Positions 9,018-16,653 of a DNA stretch of 37,670 bases are shown here, piece by piece. Position 1 is the stretch's first letter, and the number at the start of each line of letters is the position of its first letter. The notes under the pieces were generated by a model. That model ran no database searches, was not told where the DNA came from, and saw nothing but the letters and a program-made list of their open reading frames with translations. Both the position numbers and the translations under genes were made by a program. The stretch comes from an uncultured Muriicola sp. Lineage in GTDB: Bacteria > Bacteroidota > Bacteroidia > Flavobacteriales > Flavobacteriaceae. The DNA is taken from contig NZ_CAMYKH010000056.1 in NCBI RefSeq assembly GCF_947258935.1, positions 1 through 37,670 of the forward strand, read 5' to 3'.

Positions 9018-9563
9018 TTAGAATTTAATAAGTCGATATCCTTTATTTTGCAATTGAATAAGAGCCGTCATGGCCGATAAACCAAATTGTACCCCCTCTA
9101 AAGTTTCCGATCTGGGAAATCCGCGAGATAAAGAAGATTGTCCGCAAAAGATGATCTCCGCCCCGGCATCAAATAAGGCCATGATCATTTTCTCGTTAGG
9201 ATTATTTACCCCATATCTTTTGAGATAGGCGGCGTTTGTAATTATGTCTTTAGACGCTTTGTTGTGAACAACCAGAGCCACTCTTAAATTTTCCAGTGGC
9301 ACGCCTGCCTGGGCATGCATGTTCAAAAAACGGGCTGCAGTTTCTATACTTGCATTTAATTTATCCGGAGATTCCGGACTATTCATGATATCGAAAACCA
9401 CCTTTAAAGGGCTGTCTAATGAGGTTTTATAGTCCGGATCATCTATCATCCAAACCGCTCCAAAATCTTTGATCACCGGTCCGGTTTCCTTGGTCTGCGC
9501 TATTCCAAAACTATAGGATAAAAGTGAGAATAGCAGCGTGTAGTAAAGAGGTTTAGATCCCAT
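9018..9563 (-). CDS. periplasmic DsrE-family protein
   Basis: DsrE/DsrF-like domains are small Rossmann-type folds that in sulfur metabolism carry persulfides on a conserved cysteine. The 181 residues start with a signal peptide (MGSKPLYYTLLFSLLSYSFGIAQ), so this one is exported. The domain follows with KVVFDIMN, the helix NASIETAARFLNMHAQ, the strand LRVALVVHN, and the cysteine strand AEIIFCGQSS. The last strand and helix are FGLSAMTALIQLQNKGYRLIKF. The Cys in IIFCGQ corresponds to the usual conserved position. It is the first gene of the run ending with the OmpA-like gene, nine bases ahead of the M20 gene. A role in thiol or persulfide handling in the periplasm is possible; only the fold is well supported. 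Confidence 0.85.
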   Translation of the reverse strand: MGSKPLYYTLLFSLLSYSFGIAQTKETGPVIKDFGAVWMIDDPDYKTSLDSPLKVVFDIMNSPESPDKLNASIETAARFLNMHAQAGVPLENLRVALVVHNKASKDIITNAAYLKRYGVNNPNEKMIMALFDAGAEIIFCGQSSLSRGFPRSETLEGVQFGLSAMTALIQLQNKGYRLIKF

Positions 9564-9691
9564 AAAAATTAATAAGAGCTAAAGATATTCAAATTGTGTA
9601 AAATAGGGAGTCATTGTTTATAATTAATAAATTCGAGGTTTTAGCAACCCATGAATAATGGCTAACTTCCCGCTTTTAAACAAGGTATTTT

Positions 9692-12016
9692 TTGAAACAC
9701 TACTTACATGATCTAAATGAGGCTCAGAGGGCGCCGGTGGTCCATAAGGATGGACCTTTAATGGTTATTGCCGGAGCCGGTTCTGGTAAGACGCGCGTCC
9801 TTACTTACAGGATCGCGCATCTTATGGCTCAGGATGTGGATGCTTTCAACATACTCGCCTTAACCTTTACCAATAAAGCAGCCAGGGAAATGAAGAAACG
9901 TATTGCCGAACTGGTGGGCACTGCTGAGACTAAAAACCTCTGGATGGGAACTTTTCATTCCGTTTTTGCCCGATTATTGAGGTATGATGGGGATAAATTA
10001 GGTTACCCCAGCAACTTTACGATCTATGATACCCAGGATTCCCAGCGATTGATCTCTTCCATAATCAAGGAAATGGGACTCGACAAGGATATTTATAAAT
10101 ACAAACAGATTCAAAACAGGATCTCTTCCTATAAAAATAGCTTGATAACGGTAAAGGCATATTTCCAGAACCCGGAGTTGGTGGAGGCCGATGCCATGGC
10201 AAAAAGACCTCGGTTAGGGGAGATCTATCAAAATTATGTAGACCGGTGTTTTAAGGCAGGGGCAATGGACTTTGATGATCTTTTACTTCGAACCAATGAA
10301 TTGCTCACGCGTTTTCCGGAGGTCTTATTAAAATATCAAGACAGGTTCAGATATATTTTGGTTGATGAGTATCAGGATACCAATCACTCCCAATATCTCA
10401 TAGTAAAAGCGCTTTCAGACAGGTATCAGAACATATGTGTGGTAGGAGATGATGCCCAAAGCATTTATTCATTTCGGGGAGCCAACATTACCAACATACT
10501 TAATTTTCAACGAGATTATGATGATGTGGCTATATATCGTCTGGAGCAGAACTACCGCTCTACCAAGAATATTGTGAATGCAGCCAACGCCATAATCGCA
10601 AATAATAAAAATCAGTTGGAAAAAGTAGTTTGGACCGCCAACGATGAAGGTTCGAAGATTATATTGCACCGAAGTGTCACCGATGCTGAGGAGGGAAGAT
10701 TTGTAGCCGGCTCAATTTTTGAAAACAGAATGCAACACCAATTGCCCAATGGTCATTTTGCAGTTTTGTACAGAACAAATTCCCAGAGTAGAGCCATTGA
10801 AGATGCGCTTCGCAAAAGGGATATCCCCTACAGGATCTATGGCGGACTTTCTTTCTACCAACGAAAGGAGATCAAAGATGTCTTGTCTTATTTACGTCTG
10901 GTGATCAATCCCAAGGACGAGGAGGCACTAAAACGTATAATCAACTACCCTGCAAGAGGGATAGGGCAGACTACCGTAGATAAATTAACAGTTGCGGCAA
11001 ATCATTACGGAAAATCTATTTTTGAGGTCATTGAGAATTTAGAAAGGATAGATCTAAAGATCAATTCGGGTACTCGCCGAAAACTAGAGGATTTTATCAC
11101 CATGATCAAAAGCTTTCAGATCATGAATGAAGGGGCTGATGCCTTTACGCTGGCAGAGCACGTAGCTAAGAAATCCGGAATCCTTCTCGAATTTAAAAAG
11201 GATGGTACCCCTGAGGGTATTGCCCGTATGGAGAACATCGAGGAATTGTTAAATGGCATCAAGGATTTTGTGGAAGGACAAAAGGAATTGGCAGATGCCA
11301 GAGGAGATATTTCAGAATTTCTGGAAGATGTAGCATTGGCAACCGACCTGGACAAGGATACCGGAGATGATGACAGGGTGGCCCTGATGACCATACACAT
11401 GGCAAAAGGGTTAGAATTTCCACATGTCTACATTGTAGGTATGGAAGAAGATCTTTTTCCTTCTGCAATGAGCATGAATACACGTAGTGAACTGGAAGAA
11501 GAGCGGAGATTGTTTTATGTGGCTCTTACCAGAGCAGAAAAACAAGCCTATCTTACTTATACCCAGAACCGATACAGATGGGGTAAATTGATAGATGCAG
11601 AACCGAGTCGTTTTTTAGAGGAGATCGATGAAAAATTTATTGAAAATCTTACCCCCGTGGACAGTTACAGGTTTAAACCCCTGATAGATTCTGATATATT
11701 CGGGGAAGTAGATAAAAGCCGTCTGCGACAGCAAAAACCTACAAATGGAACACCTCCAAGAGCAGGTAAGCCAAGTACTGATCAATTGCGGAAATTGAGA
11801 AAAATAAGACCCGAACTTGGAGCGCCTAATGTGAGTGACCCATCGGTGATTCTTGATTTAGCTGTGGGTACTCATGTAAATCATAGCCGATTTGGAAAGG
11901 GAAAAGTACTAAAAATCGAAGGAGCAGGGAATGACAAGAAAGCAGAGATACTTTTTGAAAAAGGGGACGTGAAAAAATTACTTCTTCGCTTTGCGAAACT
12001 GGAAGTGCTACCTTAA
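9692..12016 (+). CDS. UvrD/PcrA-type 3'-5' DNA helicase with TTG start
   Basis: This superfamily 1A helicase unwinds DNA in repair and removes proteins from DNA during replication. All motifs are present: the Q motif LNEAQ (9-13), Walker A GAGSGKT with Lys33, motif Ia TFTNKAAREMKKR, motif II DEYQDTN, motif III GDDAQSIYSFRGA, motif IV QNYRST, motif V TIHMAKGLEF and motif VI FYVALTRA. A Tudor-like tail (FGKGKVLKIEG onward) ends the 774 residues, as in PcrA. The start is TTG at 9692: an in-frame stop lies at 9677, no ATG or GTG falls between, and the next ATG would delete the Q motif. AAGG at 9682-9685 is a weak ribosome site. The YciO-like gene follows after eight bases and probably shares the transcript. 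Confidence 0.95.
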   Translation: MKHYLHDLNEAQRAPVVHKDGPLMVIAGAGSGKTRVLTYRIAHLMAQDVDAFNILALTFTNKAAREMKKRIAELVGTAETKNLWMGTFHSVFARLLRYDGDKLGYPSNFTIYDTQDSQRLISSIIKEMGLDKDIYKYKQIQNRISSYKNSLITVKAYFQNPELVEADAMAKRPRLGEIYQNYVDRCFKAGAMDFDDLLLRTNELLTRFPEVLLKYQDRFRYILVDEYQDTNHSQYLIVKALSDRYQNICVVGDDAQSIYSFRGANITNILNFQRDYDDVAIYRLEQNYRSTKNIVNAANAIIANNKNQLEKVVWTANDEGSKIILHRSVTDAEEGRFVAGSIFENRMQHQLPNGHFAVLYRTNSQSRAIEDALRKRDIPYRIYGGLSFYQRKEIKDVLSYLRLVINPKDEEALKRIINYPARGIGQTTVDKLTVAANHYGKSIFEVIENLERIDLKINSGTRRKLEDFITMIKSFQIMNEGADAFTLAEHVAKKSGILLEFKKDGTPEGIARMENIEELLNGIKDFVEGQKELADARGDISEFLEDVALATDLDKDTGDDDRVALMTIHMAKGLEFPHVYIVGMEEDLFPSAMSMNTRSELEEERRLFYVALTRAEKQAYLTYTQNRYRWGKLIDAEPSRFLEEIDEKFIENLTPVDSYRFKPLIDSDIFGEVDKSRLRQQKPTNGTPPRAGKPSTDQLRKLRKIRPELGAPNVSDPSVILDLAVGTHVNHSRFGKGKVLKIEGAGNDKKAEILFEKGDVKKLLLRFAKLEVLP

Positions 12017-12024
12017 ATTAGATT

Positions 12025-12645
12025 ATGGCCGAATTCATTAAAATATATAATGATAACCCTAACCCAAAAGAAATTAAAAGGGTGGTGGATGTATTGCGAA
12101 AAGGTGGTGTAATCATATATCCTACGGACACGGTGTATGGTCTTGGTTGCGATATTACAAAATCTAGAGCCTTAGAAAAGATAGCCAGAATAAAGGGTAT
12201 TAAGCTAGAAAAAGCCAACTGGTCCTTTATCTGTGCAGATCTTAGTAATTTATCGGACTACGTTAGACAAATAGACACTCCTACTTTTAAGATCCTAAAA
12301 CGAGCCTTGCCAGGACCTTATACATTTATCTTACCCGGAAACAATAATCTTCCAAAGGATTTTAAAAAGAAAAAGACGGTAGGGATCCGGGTACCTGAGA
12401 ATAATATTGTCAGGGCTATAGTAGAATCCTTAGGCAACCCTATTGTATCTACCTCTATTCACGATGAGGATGAAGTAATAGAATATACTACCGACCCTGA
12501 ACTGATCCATGAAAAGTGGAAGAACCTTGTAGATATTGTTATTGACGGAGGCTACGGCCATAATGTACCTTCTACGGTGATCGATCTTTCTGGTTCGGAG
12601 CCATTGGTAGTACGAGAGGGGAAGGGCAGTTTGGATATTCTTTAA
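12025..12645 (+). CDS. YciO/YrdC/Sua5-family protein (L-threonylcarbamoyladenylate synthase fold)
   Basis: The YrdC fold makes threonylcarbamoyl-AMP for the t6A modification of tRNA; YciO is a related branch with a less certain role. The 206 residues show the family entry motif IIYPTDTVYGLGCD, then ALEKIARIKGIKLEKANWSF, the core PGPYTFIL, VGIRVPENNIV and the end segment STVIDLSGSEPLVVREGKG. The region KLEKANWSFICADLSNLSDY resembles E. coli YciO (NFTLMCRDLSELSTY) more than TsaC, whose KGRP loop is not seen here. A YciO-type assignment is therefore favoured over tsaC. No Sua5 C-terminal domain is present. It lies eight bases after the helicase gene and ends just before the terminator at 12654. 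Confidence 0.88.
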   Translation: MAEFIKIYNDNPNPKEIKRVVDVLRKGGVIIYPTDTVYGLGCDITKSRALEKIARIKGIKLEKANWSFICADLSNLSDYVRQIDTPTFKILKRALPGPYTFILPGNNNLPKDFKKKKTVGIRVPENNIVRAIVESLGNPIVSTSIHDEDEVIEYTTDPELIHEKWKNLVDIVIDGGYGHNVPSTVIDLSGSEPLVVREGKGSLDIL

Positions 12646-12653
12646 ACAAAAAA

Positions 12654-12675
12654 AACCGCGATTAGTATCGCGGTT
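12654..12675. terminator. bidirectional intrinsic terminator
   Basis: A perfect nine-base stem (AACCGCGAT, loop TAGT, ATCGCGGTT) lies between two convergent genes. On the minus strand the hairpin is followed by a run of seven T, giving a strong terminator for the OmpA-like lipoprotein gene. On the plus strand it is followed by CCTTTAATTT, a weaker tail, ending the helicase-YciO transcript. Confidence 0.9.
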
Positions 12676-12698
12676 CCTTTAATTTATTTTGAAATATC

Positions 12699-13562
12699 TT
12701 ACTTATTGATAGCAGGATCTTTCATTCCTTCTTCGATCATGCTATAAAACTGATCTAGTTTAGGTAATACTACAATTCTTGTTCTTCTGTTCTTAGCACG
12801 GTTTCCGGCAGTATCATTGTCTAAAAGCGGCACATAGTAACTACGTGCAGCAGCGGTCATACGAGCAGGATCTACCTTAAAGTCGTTCTGTAGGATACGA
12901 ACAATAGAAGTGGCACGCTTGGCACTTAGGTCCCAGTTGTCTAATAAGACACCGCTACTGTAAGGTACATTATCTGTATGGCCTTCAACCATGAACTCGA
13001 AGTCTGGTTTGTTGTTAACTACTTTGGCAACTTTGCCCAGCACTTCTTTTGCTGCCGCGGTCACATTATAGCTACCAGAACTGAATAGTAACTTATCAGA
13101 GATAGATACAAAAACAACACCTTTCTCAACACTGATCTGAATATCGGTATCATCCAGATTACCAAGAACTCCTTTTAAGCTCTGTACCAGTGATAGGTTT
13201 ACTGAATCTCTTCTGGTGATGGCATCCTGTAATTTACGGATGGTAAGATCCTTTTCCTGAAGACTTTCTAAAGACTTCTCAAGGTTCTCAGCTCCCTTAG
13301 TGGTAAGGGTTGTAAGGTTCCCCATGTTGTTGATCAAATCCTGATTGTTGGCTTTTAAAAAGGCATTTTGATCTTCAAGGGTTTTTAAACGAGATGTGGC
13401 AGTAGCTTTATCCTCCAAACAGGTATTTAATTTTACTGTTGCAGAGTTTAAGAGATCCTGCGTTTCTTTTTGCTTTGTTTCCAGTTCTGCATATTTCTTT
13501 TGAGATACACATGATGATAATAAGATCATCATCCCCAAACTTGCTAATAATATTTTTTTCAT
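12699..13562 (-). CDS. OmpA-family peptidoglycan-binding outer-membrane lipoprotein
   Basis: This lipoprotein links the outer membrane to peptidoglycan. The signal ends in a good lipobox (LLSSC, Cys18). A long coiled coil follows (about 22-125) and an OmpA-like domain occupies about 140-275. The peptidoglycan-binding residues are intact: Asp197 in GHTDN and Arg216 in LSAKRA, plus the NRRTRI motif at 258-263. The gene stands alone between the terminator at 12654 and a candidate promoter at 13625, so it is probably monocistronic. It is the functional counterpart of the degenerate paralogue at 6895-7728. The long coiled coil resembles flavobacterial Pal-like spacers; the actual partner is not visible. 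Confidence 0.92.
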   Translation of the reverse strand: MKKILLASLGMMILLSSCVSQKKYAELETKQKETQDLLNSATVKLNTCLEDKATATSRLKTLEDQNAFLKANNQDLINNMGNLTTLTTKGAENLEKSLESLQEKDLTIRKLQDAITRRDSVNLSLVQSLKGVLGNLDDTDIQISVEKGVVFVSISDKLLFSSGSYNVTAAAKEVLGKVAKVVNNKPDFEFMVEGHTDNVPYSSGVLLDNWDLSAKRATSIVRILQNDFKVDPARMTAAARSYYVPLLDNDTAGNRAKNRRTRIVVLPKLDQFYSMIEEGMKDPAINK

Positions 13563-13624
13563 ATTTAAACTTGTTTTAATTTTTTGAATTGATGTTAAAG
13601 TTAGGTTTTATTACAATTACAGAG

Positions 13625-13632
13625 CAAAATTA
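13625..13632 (-). promoter_or_regulatory. candidate -7 box of the OmpA-like lipoprotein gene
   Basis: Minus-strand TAATTTTG matches TANNTTTG. It would give an A/T-rich leader of about 55 bases before the ATG at 13562, a common arrangement for highly expressed envelope genes in this phylum. No clear -33 TTG is seen. Confidence 0.35.
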
Positions 13633-13665
13633 TACAATCGTCCATTTGCATATTTGCGAACATTG

Positions 13666-14641
13666 TTAATCTTTTACTAAATTGTTAAATGTCTTTATCC
13701 TATATACGTAGTGAGACCATACGATGGACTTTGTCTTGGAGTATTTTTCAATAAAATTCGCTTTCTCTCTCTTGTGATACATTTTGCGAAACTGCCTGTA
13801 ATAACTTAAATGAGCCCTGATAACCGCAAAGCAGTGTTTGCTTTTACCCTGCAATATAAAACGCAGAGCGGCTATACCATCAAGAAGTAGCCTTACCAGG
13901 ATCAGAACCAGTGCCTTTCTTCGGGGAAGATTCTTTGTGATGGAAAATAGTGAATTCCTGAAATTGAGGTATGTTTTTCTTGGATTCATATTGCTTAAGG
14001 TGGAGCCTCCTAAATGTAAAACTTCAGAAGTGCCTACATAATAAACCTTGGTCTACTTCCTCCTGGTGAGCGAAATAATCCTCATCGAAGCCCCCAAGAT
14101 CATCGTACACTTTTTTACGAATGAACATACAGGCGCCGGTAGCCCAAAAGATCTCCCTGGTGTCATTGTACTGTCCGTGGTCTTCCTCTAGAGATTGAAA
14201 AATGCGACCTCTACAAAATGGATAGCCTAATTGATCAATATAACCACCTGCAGCTCCGGCATATTCAAAGTAATTGGGGTTTAATAGATCTAATATCTTT
14301 GGCTGAATAATAGCGGCTTCCGGATGTGCTTCAAACGTCTTCCGGATTGGATCTAACCATTGTGGGGTAACCTCCACATCAGAATTTAACAGGCAATATA
14401 TATCGGCATCAACATGTTCTAAGGCGTCATTGTATCCTTTAGCGAATCCGCCATTCTCATTGTTCTGAATGATGGTAATTTCTGGATAGTTTGCTTTTAC
14501 AAAGGCTACAGAGCCGTCAGTAGATGCGTTATCTGCCAAGAACACAGTGGCCCCTTTAGAATATTCAATCACAGAAGGGAGATATTGCTCCAAAAGGGCC
14601 TCTCCATTCCAATTGAGTATGACAACAGCTATTTTTAACAT
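13666..14641 (-). pseudogene. family 2 glycosyltransferase, split by internal deletion and frameshift
   Basis: Together the two frames make one GT-A glycosyltransferase of the rhamnosyltransferase-like type that adds sugars to cell-surface glycans. The first frame (14641-14024) starts MLKIAVVILNWNGEALLEQY, has the nucleotide-sugar motif CLLNSDVEV and the acceptor region GGFDEDYFAHQEEVD, then runs out as QGLLCRHF and stop. The second frame resumes with KVYYVGTSEVLHLGGSTLSN (from about 14049) and continues to the stop at 13666 with the normal C-terminus (MNPRKTYLNFRNSLF, LLLDGIAALRFILQGK). Intact relatives carry about ten residues such as LCWRLKNRGY between the halves; only one base remains, implying about 29 missing bases around 14050. 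The conserved LCWR motif is gone, so activity is unlikely. No sign of an insertion element. Confidence 0.85.
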
Positions 14642-14757
14642 CTAAGGGTACCCCGTTTTTTAGGCTCTGAACAATGGATTCTGTGCAAGGGCACAAAGTA
14701 AAGAAATAATTTAGAAATGACTTTTGGCTGTAGCATGAATTCTGAACTAATAGGATG

Positions 14758-15201
14758 TTATTTAAAAGATGGCAGTTCCCTCAGGAAGTTGTATGCAGAT
14801 CGGTCATAGTCCATTTGGCAATAAAAGTGATCCAGGCCGTTTGTGACCATCAGATAATTAGCTCTGAGATCCATATTATAGCTGGCGATCTGATCGAAGA
14901 CCGTTTTAGTGATCTTAATTGATGGTGCTTTACACTCAACAAGAATATGGATGGAACCATCCGGATTGTAGACCACAATGTCATACCGTTTTTTGAGTGA
15001 ATTGATCATTAATTGTTTCTCTACATTAATATGACTAAAGGGGTATTCTTTGTCGATCGTCAGGAATTGAATAACATGCTGTCTTACCCATTCCTCCGGT
15101 TGAAAAACAACATATTTTTTGCGGATCGTATCAAAAATAAGGCGTTTATTTTCGCTATTTTTGAATCGGAACCTATACCCGGGAAAATTTAAGTTTTCCA
15201 T
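14758..15201 (-). CDS. stand-alone HsdR N-terminal domain protein (PD-(D/E)XK nuclease fold)
   Basis: The 147 residues match the HSDR_N_2-type domain, the nuclease domain of type I restriction subunits, found here alone. The catalytic pattern of the PD-(D/E)XK fold is intact: Asp74 in KRYDIVVYNPDG and Glu89-Cys90-Lys91 in HILVECKAP. The segment FQPEEWVRQHVIQFL is a typical helix of the family, and SYNMDLRANYLMVTNGLDHFYCQ ends the core. There is no helicase, methylase or specificity gene nearby, so this is not a restriction system. It diverges from holA with 26 bases between starts. That pairing recurs in Flavobacteriia by my recollection, which hints at a housekeeping DNA function. The substrate is unknown. 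Confidence 0.88.
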   Translation of the reverse strand: MENLNFPGYRFRFKNSENKRLIFDTIRKKYVVFQPEEWVRQHVIQFLTIDKEYPFSHINVEKQLMINSLKKRYDIVVYNPDGSIHILVECKAPSIKITKTVFDQIASYNMDLRANYLMVTNGLDHFYCQMDYDRSAYNFLRELPSFK

Positions 15202-15227
15202 ACCACAAATTTGATGATTTTTTTTTG

Positions 15228-16232
15228 ATGGAAGAAGTGAAGCAGCTTATTGATGAGATCCGAAAAGGAGATATTAAACCTATCTATTTTCTTATGGGTG
15301 AGGAAGGATATTATATTGACCGTATAGCCGAATTCATTGGGAATAATGTGCTGTCGGAAGAGGAGAAAGGTTTTAATCAAATGACCTTATACGGAAAGGA
15401 CGTTTCAATAGATGATATAGTTTCGAATGCCAAAAGATATCCCATGATGTCCGAAAGGCAAGTGATCATTGTTAAGGAAGCTCAGCAATTATCTCGAACT
15501 ATTGAAAAATTAGCTACCTATGCTGAACATCCGCAGCCTTCCACTGTTTTGGTGATCTGCTATAAATACAAAAAGCTAGACAAAAGAAAAAAGCTACACA
15601 AGGTTTTAAAAGCGCCTAATGGTGTTGTATTTGAAAGTAAGAAATTATACGAGAATCAGGTATCAGATTGGATCAGAAAAATGTTGAAAAACAAAGGTTT
15701 TTCAATTTCACATAAGGCATCCATACTTTTAGTTGAATTCCTGGGAACTGATCTGAGCAGGATTCATAACGAACTGGAGAAGCTAGAAGTAGTGCTGCCA
15801 AAGAATACGGAGATCACCCCGGAGATCATTGAAAAGCATATTGGTATTAGCAAGGATTATAATAATTTTGAATTAAAGAAGGCCATTGGAGAGAAAGATA
15901 TCCTTAAGGCAACCAGGATCATCACCTACTTTTCACAAAATCCAAAGGACAACCCATTTGTTGTTACTGTATCCCTTTTAAACACCTTTTTCTCTCAATT
16001 ACTTCAGTATCATGGACTGCAAGATCATTCTGCCAGAAATGTTGCAAGTGCCTTAAGGATCAATCCTTATTTTGTAGATGAATTTCAAATTGCAGCCAGG
16101 AACTATTCCATGAAAAAGTCGAGCAAAGCCATCTCCTCGTTACGAGAAATGGATCTTAAAGGGAAAGGGGTTGGTTCTTCAAATGTGTCACAATCGGACC
16201 TATTGAAGGAGTTACTGGTAAAAATAATGTAG
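15228..16232 (+). CDS. holA: DNA polymerase III delta subunit
   Basis: HolA opens the beta sliding clamp inside the clamp loader. The 334 residues follow the family pattern: an opening GDIKPIYFLMGEEGYYIDRI in place of a Walker motif, the segment RYPMMSERQVIIVKEAQ that contacts the clamp, the strand STVLVICYKYKKLDKRKKL, the helical lid LLVEFLGTDLSRIHNELEKL, and the C-terminal collar domain (NPFVVTVSLLNTFFSQLLQYH). ATG 15228 is chosen over the TTG three bases upstream. The gene diverges from the HsdR_N gene and converges tightly with the DoxX gene, four bases from stop to stop. Confidence 0.93.
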   Translation: MEEVKQLIDEIRKGDIKPIYFLMGEEGYYIDRIAEFIGNNVLSEEEKGFNQMTLYGKDVSIDDIVSNAKRYPMMSERQVIIVKEAQQLSRTIEKLATYAEHPQPSTVLVICYKYKKLDKRKKLHKVLKAPNGVVFESKKLYENQVSDWIRKMLKNKGFSISHKASILLVEFLGTDLSRIHNELEKLEVVLPKNTEITPEIIEKHIGISKDYNNFELKKAIGEKDILKATRIITYFSQNPKDNPFVVTVSLLNTFFSQLLQYHGLQDHSARNVASALRINPYFVDEFQIAARNYSMKKSSKAISSLREMDLKGKGVGSSNVSQSDLLKELLVKIM

Positions 16233-16236
16233 GAGT

Positions 16237-16614
16237 CTACTTTTTGTCAATGCTGTATTTACCCGGACCTAAGAATATGATCGTTATAAATAGGACCAAA
16301 AAAAGCAACGCTTTTTCCTTTACCCCAAAGGGGTCCGAACTATGAACAATAAAGGCGGCTACCGCCATAGTAATTGCAGTAGGGACGGCTGCCCAACGTG
16401 TTTTAAAGCCGATGATCACCAATATAGGACATATAAACTCACCTATAATTGCCAGGAAGAGAGAAGGAGCGCCACCAATACCCAACGGATCACCAAATTC
16501 TAAATCTCCCGATAGTAGTTTTTGAAATTTTGGTATGCCATGCGTCATAATTAATGCTGCAGAACTTACTCTTAAAAAGGCCAGGCCGAGGTTAATTTGG
16601 AGACTGTTTTTCAT
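16237..16614 (-). CDS. DoxX-family membrane protein
   Basis: A four-helix membrane protein of 125 residues. The segments are about 8-27 (LGLAFLRVSSAALIMTHG), 50-70 (LFLAIIGEFICPILVIIGF), 73-92 (WAAVPTAITMAVAAFIVH) and 102-118 (ALLFLVLFITIIFLGPG). The first helix with its R and the following HGIPKFQKL, and the end motif GPGKYSIDK, are characteristic of DoxX/SURF4-type proteins. Relatives are linked to quinone or thiosulfate oxidation in some archaea and to redox stress in others, but no specific role is supported here. It stands alone, convergent with holA. Confidence 0.88.
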   Translation of the reverse strand: MKNSLQINLGLAFLRVSSAALIMTHGIPKFQKLLSGDLEFGDPLGIGGAPSLFLAIIGEFICPILVIIGFKTRWAAVPTAITMAVAAFIVHSSDPFGVKEKALLFLVLFITIIFLGPGKYSIDKK

Positions 16615-16653
16615 TGTACATCTGGGGTTATGTAAAATAAATGTAAAGTTTTT

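Noticed and set aside
10469-10669. Open frame antisense to the UvrD-type helicase.
   Set aside because: It shadows a conserved coding region, has no homology I recognise and no start context. The same applies to other antisense frames over recG, uvrA, ggt and the mutase.
14758-15201. A type I restriction-modification system.
   Set aside because: Only the N-terminal nuclease-like domain is present, at its normal length for the stand-alone family. No hsdM, hsdS or helicase part is near.
16226-16246. GTAG-GAGT-CTAC followed by TTTTT as a terminator after holA.
   Set aside because: A four-base stem is too weak to support the call, though the T run is suggestive.
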